Source of the DNA: Planctomycetota bacterium
GTDB lineage: Bacteria > Planctomycetota > UBA8108 > UBA1146 > JAJFFE01
DNA: 13,452 nt
Direction of reading: 5' to 3'
Assembly: GCA_020425835.1 (NCBI GenBank)
Contig: JAGQRC010000030.1
Coordinates: 1 to 13,452 of the forward strand
Shown: in pieces, positions 1 to 6,682 of the stretch
Position numbering within the stretch: the first letter of the stretch is position 1
Layout of the letters: every line of letters begins with the position of its first letter
Position numbers and translations under genes: made by a program
The notes under the pieces: model-generated
Databases searched by the model: none
Told to the model about the DNA's origin: nothing
Seen by the model: only the letters and a program-made list of their open reading frames with translations

Positions 1-1
1 T

Positions 2-427
2 GTACCATCACAAAACAAACGCGCGGAGGACATCCCGCCCCTCGTCGAGCTCTTCGTCGATCGATACTCGGAGAACGGGAAGCGACCGGAGATCGCCGAG
101 GATGCGATGGAAGTCCTCTTCGGGCATCCGTGGCCCGGCAACATCCGCGAGCTCGAGAACTTCGTCCGTCGCCTGCTGATCTTCTACGAGGACGCGAAGA
201 TCACCCGGGCGATGGTGCTCGAGGCTTTCCGGGGCCTCGGGTTCGTCGCCGCCGACCTCCCGGTCTCCCTCTCCCTCCACGACGTCACGCGCACCCACAT
301 CATGCGCGTCCTCGATCTCTCCGGCGGGAACAAGACCCTGGCCGCGAGGAAACTCGGGATCGCCGTGAAGACCCTCTACAACAAGCTCGCGGAGTATCGC
401 GAGCAGGCGGCGCCCGAGGAGGAGTGA
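2..427 (+). CDS. Sigma-54-dependent transcriptional activator, C-terminal part (5' truncated)
   Basis: This is the C-terminal 141 residues of an NtrC-type activator, which uses ATP hydrolysis to open sigma-54 RNA polymerase promoters. The gene is cut by the window start; the reading frame is open from base 2 and stops with TGA at 425-427. Seen directly: the end of the AAA+ domain with EDIPPL (residues 9-14) and the signature WPGNIREL (44-51), then a Fis-type helix-turn-helix at about 98-131 (GGNKTLAARKLGI, then KTLYNKL), and a short acidic tail. The receiver or other sensing domain and the Walker and GAFTGA motifs lie outside the window, so signal and targets are unknown. The first seven codons do not match the usual PPLRER motif and are AT-rich (see findings). 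It converges with the kinase gene downstream. Family assignment is secure; the specific role is not. Confidence 0.93.
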   Translation, partial: VPSQNKRAEDIPPLVELFVDRYSENGKRPEIAEDAMEVLFGHPWPGNIRELENFVRRLLIFYEDAKITRAMVLEAFRGLGFVAADLPVSLSLHDVTRTHIMRVLDLSGGNKTLAARKLGIAVKTLYNKLAEYREQAAPEEE

Positions 428-496
428 GGTCGGACTCCGAGCGTGGATCGCCGCCGCCGCGCCTCGATCGAGTTCGACGCCGATGAGACTCGATCT

Positions 497-523
497 CGGT
501 GTGCTCGAAACGGCCGCACACCG
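497..523. terminator. Hairpin between convergent genes, possible bidirectional terminator
   Basis: A perfect 8-bp inverted repeat, CGGTGTGC (497-504) and GCACACCG (516-523), encloses an 11-nt loop. It lies 69 nt after the stop of the sigma-54 activator and 144 nt past the stop of the kinase gene, in the 240-nt gap between these convergent genes. No T-run follows on either strand, so classical intrinsic termination is doubtful. The rest of the gap (428-667) shows no supported gene; it also holds the 12-bp palindrome CCAAGCGCTTGG at 634-645. Confidence 0.35.
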
Positions 524-667
524 TTCATCCATCGCGCGGCGACAGAGCTGGATCCGCTTCTTCGGGAGCTTGTTCGTCCAAATCACACTCCTCGGTCGCC
601 GAATCCACTTCCGCTCGGACGGACACCACAACGCCAAGCGCTTGGAGCTGCGGTGCCGAGGATCACG

Positions 668-3600
668 TCACTCGTCCAACGCCTCCGTCACCGCCGCCTC
701 GAGGCTCATCGCCGCGCCACGCTGGCGACACTCCTCGAAGTCCGCGGGAGACAACTCCCGGCTGATCTCGCCGAGTGCCGCCTCGACGCGGGTGCGCGGG
801 CCTCGGGCCAGAACGAGGCTCGCGTTGGTGGTGAACGCCTCTGCGGCCGCGATGAGTCGCAGCGCTCGGCGATGTTGACCGAGCGCGGCGGCGAGCATGC
901 CGAAGAAGTGCAAGCCGTCGCGGAGGCCCTCCTTGTCGCCGAGCTCGCGGTGGATCGCCATCGCCTGCGCATAGTGGCGACGGGCGTTGGGGTAGTCACC
1001 CGAGAGCTTGTCCGCGAGGCCGATCGAGACGAGATTGCGCGCCTCCCACGAGCGGTTGCCGAGCTCGCGGTTGAGATCGAGCGCTTGGCGGCAGAGCTCC
1101 CGGGCGCGATCGGGATCACCGTTGTTCAACGCGATGCCCGCGAGATTGTGGAGGGTCCCGGCCGAGAGATAGCGGTTGCCGAGCCGCTCCGAGAGCTCGA
1201 GACTCTCCTCGAAGTAGGGTCTCGCCCGATCCTTGTCGCCCTGGATCTGCGCGACATTGCCGAGCATCGCGAGGGTCATCGCGATCGCCGACGCGTGGTC
1301 GAGCTCGCGGGCGAGGAGGAGGTTCTCCTCGAACCGCTGCTTCGCCTCGTCGTATCGGCCGCGGCGCAGCGCGAGCTGAGCCAAGCTGTTGAGCGCCGAC
1401 GCGACGCGCACCCGATCGTCGAGCGCGCGCTCGATCTCGAGGCCCTCCCCGAGTTGCCGCTCGGCCTCCTCGAGATCGCCCTGCTGCATCGCGAGAAGAC
1501 CCGCACAGCGGAGCGTGCGCGCGCGGACGGCGCGCATCTCGCGGTCGCCCCACTTCGAGTCGTCACGATCGGTCGCTTCGATGAGCCGTTGGGCGAGGCG
1601 CCGGCCCTCCAACCAGTGCCCGCGCACACTGTAGAACCGCCAAGCCGCGCCGAGGATGCGCATTCCGAGCTCCGACCGCCCCTCGTCGGCCATCCGCTCG
1701 ATCGCCACGCGGAGATCATCGCGCTCCGCTTCGAGCCGCGCGAGACCCTCGGGTTGCTGCTCGCCCTCGAGGCTCGGCTCGATCGCCTCGACCATCGCGG
1801 CGAACCGTTGCGCGTGTCGCAGTTCGAAGCGACGACGCTCGTCGCTGGACTCGAGCCGATCGCGCGCGTAGACGCGCAGGGTCTCGAGCATCCGGTATCG
1901 CGCGCGGTCGCCGACTCCCGAGAGCTCGACGAGCGATTTCTCGACGAGTTCGCCGAGGTGGTCGAGGATCTCCCACGTCTCCAGCGGCTCTCCCGTGCAG
2001 ATCGATTCGATCGACTCGAGCGTCGCGCCGCCGGCGAAGAGGGACAGTCGCCGGAACAGCACTCGCGACGGCTCATCGAGCAGGTCGTGACTCCAGTCGA
2101 CGAGGGAGCGGAGCGCACGTTGGCGAGGCTGTCTGGCGGCATCCCGACCGGAGAGCCAGTAGAGGCGCTCCTCCAATCGGCGGTCGAGATCGGCGATCGA
2201 CAGCGTGGCGAGCCGCGCCGCCGCCAACTCCAACGCGAGCGGGAGCCCATCGAGTCGTCGACAGATCGCGACCAACGCGTCGAGATCTCCTCCCTCGAGA
2301 ACGAGGTCGCTGCGTACGGCACGAGCCCGCGCGACGAACAGCTGCACCGCTTCGCTCCGGAGCAGCTCGTCGAGACTCCTCGCCGGACCGTCTTCATCGG
2401 GAAGACTCAACGGCGGCACACGAAGCACTTGCTCGCCGGTGACCCCGAGCGTCTCGCGGCTGGTCGCGAGCACGCGGACGCGCGGTGCCGCCGCCAGGAT
2501 GGCGCTGACGATCGAGCTCACCTCGGCTCGAACGTGCTCACAGTTGTCGAAGATCAGGAGACCGCTCCGCGCGGCCAGCTCGGAGCCGACTGCGGCCAAC
2601 GGCTCGACGGAGGAGCCCTTCGTTCCCGTGACCGAGGCGATCATGGAGATGATCGGCGCGGGACCGACTCCGGCGGGACTCGGCTGCAGCACGGAGAGAT
2701 CGATCCACCACGGCTCGCCTTCACCCGCGCTCTCGATCGCGCGCCGCGCGATCTCGATCGACAAGCGGGTCTTCCCCGCACCGCCCGGTCCGGCGAGCGT
2801 AACCAGGCGCTCTTCCCGCAGTCGTTCCAGACCACGGGCGAGGAGATCGGCGCGGCCGACGAACTCGGTCCACGGTCGAGGGAGATTGCCGAGGGAATCG
2901 TCCGACTCGGTCGCCACGGCTCGCGCCTTGGGAGCGAGCGCGAGATCGAGCCCGCGTCGAAGCTCGGTGGCACTCCCCGGCCGTTCGTCGCGCTCGCCCG
3001 CGAGGCACCGAACGATCCACGATCGCACGTCCGGATCGAGATCGACCGGAAGCAGCGAGAGGTCCACGCCGAGGTTCAGCGTACGATCGAGTCGCTCGGT
3101 CGTCGTCTCTCCCGCGAACGCGACTCGTCCGGTCAGGCACTCGAACGCGAGACAACCCCACGCGAAGAGATCGGTGCGCGGGTCGATCGTCTCGCCGCGG
3201 ATCTGCTCGGGACTCATGTATCCCGGGGTCCCGATCAGCACACCGGCCCTGGAGTGGAACGGGCCCGCGTCGCCACCGCCCGAGTGCGGCTCCACCTCGG
3301 GCTCGAGCCCCTTGGCGAGTCCGAAGTCGAGAACGCGCACCCGACCGCGCTCATCGATCTTCACGTTCTGCGGCTTGAGATCGCGATGCACGATCGCCGA
3401 CTCGTGCGCCGCCTCGAGGGCGAGCGCGATCTGCCGCAAGACCGAGAGCGCGTCCGGGAGCGGGAGCGCGCCGTGGAGCAGGCGCTCGGCGAGCGTCTCC
3501 CCGGGGACGAACGCCAACGCGAGGAACGGACCGTCGGGATCATCCTCGATCGCGTGGATGCCGCCGACGTTGGGATGGTCGAGCGCCGCGAGGAGCCGAG

Positions 3601-3997
3601 CCTCGCGCTCGAACCGGGCGCGCGCTTCGGGGAGATCCTGCCACGCTGCGGGAAGGCGCTTGATCGCGAGCCAACGCCCGAGACGCGAATCGCGCGCGAG
3701 ATAGACGACGCCCATTCCTCCGCGGCCGAGCTCGCCATGCACCGGGTAGCGCCCGATGGTCGCGGGGTGTCCGCGCGTCGACTCGTCCGACCCCGCGAGG
3801 AACCCGAGCGCCTCGAGGTCGGCCACGCCCTCCCGGATCGCGTCGGCGTGCTCGGGATGGCGGCGACAGAAAACGTCGAGATCGGGGCCGCGGGACCCTT
3901 CGGAATGGCGAAGCTCGAGGAACTCGGCGATCAGACTCTCGACGAGGCTGAGCTCGCTCCGGTCGGCGGGGCGATCGTCGTCGGCGGGCGCGTGCAC
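668..3997 (-). CDS. Ser/Thr protein kinase fused to STAND (AfsR/PknK-like) ATPase and TPR repeats
   Basis: A 1109-residue, probably cytoplasmic signalling protein; no signal peptide or membrane segment is visible. Residues 1-80 resemble the N-terminal segment of many planctomycete kinases. The kinase domain (about 83-350) has all key residues: GRGGMG 91-96, AIK Lys113, helix-C Glu132, HRDLKPQN 204-211, DFG 224-226 and GTPGYMSPE 256-264, so it should be active. A linker leads to a STAND/NB-ARC-type ATPase (about 375-720) with Walker A GPGGAGKT 403-410, Walker B LLIFDN 480-485, the sensor-like ATSRE 511-515 and GLPLALELAAAR 584-595. TPR-like helices fill about 755-1060. The order resembles mycobacterial PknK and AfsR-type regulators, but no helix-turn-helix or SARP domain is present, so output is probably phosphorylation. 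The start is GTG, 4 nt after the stop of the upstream small gene, with no clear Shine-Dalgarno sequence, suggesting translational coupling. Inducer and substrates are unknown. Confidence 0.95.
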   Translation of the reverse strand: MHAPADDDRPADRSELSLVESLIAEFLELRHSEGSRGPDLDVFCRRHPEHADAIREGVADLEALGFLAGSDESTRGHPATIGRYPVHGELGRGGMGVVYLARDSRLGRWLAIKRLPAAWQDLPEARARFEREARLLAALDHPNVGGIHAIEDDPDGPFLALAFVPGETLAERLLHGALPLPDALSVLRQIALALEAAHESAIVHRDLKPQNVKIDERGRVRVLDFGLAKGLEPEVEPHSGGGDAGPFHSRAGVLIGTPGYMSPEQIRGETIDPRTDLFAWGCLAFECLTGRVAFAGETTTERLDRTLNLGVDLSLLPVDLDPDVRSWIVRCLAGERDERPGSATELRRGLDLALAPKARAVATESDDSLGNLPRPWTEFVGRADLLARGLERLREERLVTLAGPGGAGKTRLSIEIARRAIESAGEGEPWWIDLSVLQPSPAGVGPAPIISMIASVTGTKGSSVEPLAAVGSELAARSGLLIFDNCEHVRAEVSSIVSAILAAAPRVRVLATSRETLGVTGEQVLRVPPLSLPDEDGPARSLDELLRSEAVQLFVARARAVRSDLVLEGGDLDALVAICRRLDGLPLALELAAARLATLSIADLDRRLEERLYWLSGRDAARQPRQRALRSLVDWSHDLLDEPSRVLFRRLSLFAGGATLESIESICTGEPLETWEILDHLGELVEKSLVELSGVGDRARYRMLETLRVYARDRLESSDERRRFELRHAQRFAAMVEAIEPSLEGEQQPEGLARLEAERDDLRVAIERMADEGRSELGMRILGAAWRFYSVRGHWLEGRRLAQRLIEATDRDDSKWGDREMRAVRARTLRCAGLLAMQQGDLEEAERQLGEGLEIERALDDRVRVASALNSLAQLALRRGRYDEAKQRFEENLLLARELDHASAIAMTLAMLGNVAQIQGDKDRARPYFEESLELSERLGNRYLSAGTLHNLAGIALNNGDPDRARELCRQALDLNRELGNRSWEARNLVSIGLADKLSGDYPNARRHYAQAMAIHRELGDKEGLRDGLHFFGMLAAALGQHRRALRLIAAAEAFTTNASLVLARGPRTRVEAALGEISRELSPADFEECRQRGAAMSLEAAVTEALDE

Positions 3998-4001
3998 GAG
4001 C

Positions 4002-4187
4002 TCAGCCGACGTCGGCGAGCGTGCCGCGCGGGAGCTTCATCGGCTTGCAGAGGACCTCGGTGTCGTTCGCGACGCGGGCGCACTTCCGACAGACGTACCT
4101 CGGGTCGTGAACCAACCGGTAGAGCTCATCGGCGTGGCTCTTGATCCGGTCCTTGTCCCAGTCGCACAGCGTTCGCGTCTTGCCCAC
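4002..4187 (-). CDS. Small Cys-rich, zinc-ribbon-like protein
   Basis: A 61-residue protein with a polar N-terminal half (KDRIKSHADELYRLVHDPRYV) and a Cys-rich core: Cys33-x2-Cys36-x10-Cys47, plus Cys8 near the start. The core (CRKCARVAND, then LCKP) resembles short bacterial proteins of unknown function with a CxxC and a later LCxP motif; zinc binding is inferred. The GTG start at 4187 is chosen because a strong Shine-Dalgarno sequence, GGAGGTGA (4202-4195), lies 7 nt upstream; an ATG farther upstream at 4259 would add 24 Arg-rich residues and has no such support. The stop is 4 nt before the kinase-STAND gene, so the two are almost certainly one transcription unit. It may be a metal-dependent partner of the kinase, or an unrelated housekeeping protein that shares the promoter. 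Function unknown. Confidence 0.82.
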   Translation of the reverse strand: MGKTRTLCDWDKDRIKSHADELYRLVHDPRYVCRKCARVANDTEVLCKPMKLPRGTLADVG

Positions 4188-4194
4188 GTCGATC

Positions 4195-4202
4195 TCACCT
4201 CC
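4195..4202 (-). promoter_or_regulatory. Strong Shine-Dalgarno site deciding the GTG start of the small Cys-rich gene
   Basis: On the minus strand GGAGGTGA lies 7 nt before GTG at 4187. It is the strongest ribosome-binding site in the window and fixes a short 61-residue product instead of the 85-residue reading from the upstream ATG. Confidence 0.75.
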
Positions 4203-4235
4203 CCGGACCGCCCTCACCGGACGCCCTCGCCGGAC
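4203..4235. repeat. 13-14-bp tandem repeat in the leader of the Cys-rich/kinase unit
   Basis: On the plus strand CCGGAC occurs at 4203-4208, 4217-4222 and 4230-4235. The first two are each followed by a near-identical CCCTC-containing spacer, giving two and a half copies of a 13-14-bp unit. The array ends directly at the Shine-Dalgarno sequence of the Cys-rich gene, so it would lie in that gene's 5' untranslated region. It could be an operator array, an RNA structure, or a chance GC-rich duplication. Confidence 0.5.
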
Positions 4236-4240
4236 CGTGC

Positions 4241-4270
4241 AGTGTAGCGATTCGAGCATCGGGTCGGCAA
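4241..4270 (-). promoter_or_regulatory. Possible sigma-70-type promoter for the Cys-rich/kinase-STAND unit
   Basis: Read on the minus strand, TTGCCG (4270-4265, a 3 of 6 match to TTGACA that keeps TTG) is followed after 18 nt by TACACT (4246-4241, 4 of 6 to TATAAT). Transcription would begin near 4234 and leave a leader of about 47 nt with the CCGGAC repeats and the Shine-Dalgarno site. It sits in the 209-nt divergent gap where a promoter is expected. Consensus matches are modest, and the match was found by eye. Confidence 0.35.
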
Positions 4271-4396
4271 TGGCCCGGCTCGCCCCCGACCCCGCCGAGG
4301 ATTCTCCAGAAAGTCGAGCCGAGATCCGGACCCGCGGGGAACCCGGGAGGCCCGGGCCGGATGCTCGGTGCGCCCTTCAACCGATCGGACTTCGCC

Positions 4397-6643
4397 ATGC
4401 CCCGCTCTCGGCTGTCGCTCTTCACCGTTCTGATCCTTCTCGCTGCGGCTCTCGAGACCCTCGCCCAGTCCCCGATCCCCACCCTCGGCAACGACGGCAA
4501 GCCGTACCCCGGCCCGACCCCGCAGGTGTTCTCCGGACTCGCGGCCCTCGGACCGACGAGCGCCATCCTCTACGCTCCATCCGCGGGCGACTCCGCCGCT
4601 CTCCGCAACGCCATCGCGACCGAGTGCGGCGGCGCGATCGTCGACTACTTCGACGCCTCCTCCGACACCCCATCGCTGGCGACACTGCTCGACTACGACG
4701 CGGTGATCGTCTGGGCCAACTTCGCGTTCGATGACGGCGTGCTCTTCGGCGACACGCTGGCCGACTACGTCGACGCCGGCGGCCGGGTGTTCCTCGGCGC
4801 ATTCTGCACCTTCACCAACGGCTTCCACCTCGACGGTCGCATCATGAGCGAAGGCTACTGTCCCGTGGTCTCGCCGACCGGCGGCAACCACTACTCCCTC
4901 GCCGCCTGGTCCGGCAACCATCGCACCTGCGCGCACGACTGCGCCGAGCCGTACGAGGGGTACTACCGCGACGAGCTGGATGTCCAATCGGGCGGAGAGA
5001 TCGACTCGACGTACGACGACTTCGAGATCGCCGTCGCCGCGCGGGGGGATCGTCGCGTGTTCTACTTCAACGGCCTGAGCACCGATACCACCGAGGGTTG
5101 GCCGAGACTCATCGGCAACGCGCTCCACTGCGGCACCGACGTCCGCATCCTCGTCTACGACGACGGCAGCGGCCTCATGGCCGACGCCGGTCGCGAGCGC
5201 GGCTACACCGTCCGGGTCGCGACCAGTTCCGCCCAGTTCCTGATCGCGATCAATGGCTCGACGGAGTGGGACATCGTCGTGCTCGAGGCCTCCCTGAACA
5301 CGATCACCGCGAATGTGGCCGATGCGACCGCCGCGTACATCGCCGCGGGGGGTCGCGCCATCCTCTCCTACTGGGACCTCGACGGCAGCAGCTTGGCGAC
5401 ATCGGCGACCACCCTTCGCGACGCCTTCTCGATCGCTGGGACGCTGGACTTCACCACTGCTATGCCGGTGAACGCGTGGGACGAGACGCATCCGTTGTGG
5501 ACATCCCCATCGTTCGTCTCGAGTTCCATCGCCGTGGACAACCAGCTCTACGCCGACAACGGCGACTTCCTGGAGCCGGCCGCGGGGGCCTACAGCGTGG
5601 CGGGTTTCTCCGCCGCACCGTTCCCGGGGCAGGCGGCCGTGGTGATCGGATCGAACGAACGAACCATCGCCAACGGCTTCCTGTTCGCGAACATGGATCC
5701 CACCGAGGCGTCGGACCTCGCGGGCAACCAGCTGCAGTACCTGGCGTCCCGAGAGGCGGGGGTCCTGGTCCTCGAGCAGGGCGCACTCCAGCGGGTGGCG
5801 CTGCGTGCGGCTCGACGCGCCGGCTACTGGCCCGCCGTCGTGCGCGTCGACGAGTCCTTGCCCGGCGAGATCGACCGTGTCGATTGGGACTTGATCATCG
5901 TCGAGCCGCCCTGCTGCGGACTGGGTGACGAAGCGCGCGCCGCGCTCGTCGACTACATCGACGCCGGGGGTCGCGTGCTGCTCTCCTACTGGAATCTCGA
6001 CACCGCGCCCGATCTCCAGGCCGCGCTCGGTGTCGCCGCGACCACCGAGATGCTCGACCCGATGCCGGTCTACCAGTGGGCGCTCGGCAACCCGATGTTC
6101 ACGACGCCGAACTTCGTCTCGAACCCGATCGCAGCCGACCCGATGTCGACGTTCACCGACAACGGCGATCTCCTGACGGTCGCGCCCGGGGCGACGGCAC
6201 TCGGGGGCTACGCGCCGGGGACCACGGCCGGCGAGGCGGCGATCATCGTCGCCAACGACGGACGGACGATCGTCAACGGTTTCGACTACGACAGCGTCGC
6301 CGACTGCGACGTGCTGCACCTCGTCGAGAACCAGATCGAGCTCCTGACCGCGCCGCTCGGCGGCACGACGTTCCGCCGCGGCGACTGCAACGGCGACGCG
6401 ACGTTCGACATCAGCGACACGATCTTCCTGTTGAGCGAGCTCTTCACGATGGGACCGCTCGGCGTCTGCCGCGACGCCTGCGACGACAACGACGACGGCA
6501 CCGTCGACATCTCGGACGCCGTCTACGCCCTCAGCGCCCTGTTCGTCCCCGGCGCCTCACCGATCCCGGGCCCCCACCCGGACTGCGGTGTCGACCCGAC
6601 GGCGGATGGGTTGGGATGTGCGATGGCGGGCGGGTGTCCCTGA
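4397..6643 (+). CDS. Secreted protein with three GATase/ThuA-like domains and a C-terminal dockerin-like module
   Basis: A 748-residue exported protein. The signal peptide is MPRSR, then a hydrophobic core LSLFTVLILLAAALETL, with likely cleavage after LAQ (24). Three related alpha/beta domains follow (about 55-245, 248-449, 454-653). Each holds a Y-(V/I)-x-AGGR strand-turn (124-130, 314-320, 520-526), and the last two share long alignable stretches such as LSYWDLD/LSYWNLD and RTIANGF/RTIVNGF. The fold resembles class I glutamine-amidotransferase/ThuA-like domains, but I see no catalytic triad, so binding or scaffolding is more likely than catalysis. Domain 1 has a Cys-rich insertion (Cys137, 155, 178, 182). 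The C-terminus has two dockerin-like calcium loops (D663-x-N-x-D-x3-D-x2-D and D696-x-N-x-D-x3-D-x2-D) and the tail GCAMAGGCP, which suggests assembly or surface attachment. An ATG at 4361 has GGGAGG 10 nt upstream and would add 12 residues; 4397 is preferred for its compact signal peptide. Substrate unknown. Confidence 0.9.
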   Translation: MPRSRLSLFTVLILLAAALETLAQSPIPTLGNDGKPYPGPTPQVFSGLAALGPTSAILYAPSAGDSAALRNAIATECGGAIVDYFDASSDTPSLATLLDYDAVIVWANFAFDDGVLFGDTLADYVDAGGRVFLGAFCTFTNGFHLDGRIMSEGYCPVVSPTGGNHYSLAAWSGNHRTCAHDCAEPYEGYYRDELDVQSGGEIDSTYDDFEIAVAARGDRRVFYFNGLSTDTTEGWPRLIGNALHCGTDVRILVYDDGSGLMADAGRERGYTVRVATSSAQFLIAINGSTEWDIVVLEASLNTITANVADATAAYIAAGGRAILSYWDLDGSSLATSATTLRDAFSIAGTLDFTTAMPVNAWDETHPLWTSPSFVSSSIAVDNQLYADNGDFLEPAAGAYSVAGFSAAPFPGQAAVVIGSNERTIANGFLFANMDPTEASDLAGNQLQYLASREAGVLVLEQGALQRVALRAARRAGYWPAVVRVDESLPGEIDRVDWDLIIVEPPCCGLGDEARAALVDYIDAGGRVLLSYWNLDTAPDLQAALGVAATTEMLDPMPVYQWALGNPMFTTPNFVSNPIAADPMSTFTDNGDLLTVAPGATALGGYAPGTTAGEAAIIVANDGRTIVNGFDYDSVADCDVLHLVENQIELLTAPLGGTTFRRGDCNGDATFDISDTIFLLSELFTMGPLGVCRDACDDNDDGTVDISDAVYALSALFVPGASPIPGPHPDCGVDPTADGLGCAMAGGCP

Positions 6644-6660
6644 TTGCCCGGAACGGAAGT

Positions 6661-6682
6661 GGCGCGGGCCGCTACCCGCGCC
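6661..6682. terminator. Perfect hairpin at the convergent junction, overlapping a stop codon
   Basis: GGCGCGGG (6661-6668) and CCCGCGCC (6675-6682) form a perfect 8-bp, all-GC stem with a 6-nt loop. It begins 17 nt after the stop of the secreted-protein gene and includes the stop codon and last codons of the DUF1573 gene on the opposite strand. It could act as a shared terminator or 3'-end stabiliser, but no T-run follows on either side, so termination is only inferred from position. Confidence 0.4.

Noticed and set aside
8..637. A 209-codon minus-strand open frame over the sigma-54 activator and the following gap
   Set aside because: Most of it mirrors the activator codon by codon; the extra part in the gap has no domain, and no good ribosome site was seen.
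443..4144. A 1233-codon open frame on the plus strand, longer than the kinase gene it opposes
   Set aside because: It is in exact codon-on-codon register with the kinase gene. In GC-rich DNA the sense codons TTA, CTA and TCA are rare, so the opposing frame stays open. Its product is Arg/Glu-rich with no recognisable domain, while the minus strand encodes a complete kinase-STAND-TPR protein.
4214..6319. A 701-codon minus-strand open frame opposite the secreted-protein gene
   Set aside because: Codon-register mirror of the plus-strand gene, Gly/Val/Arg-rich and without domains; the plus strand encodes a signal peptide and dockerin-like end.
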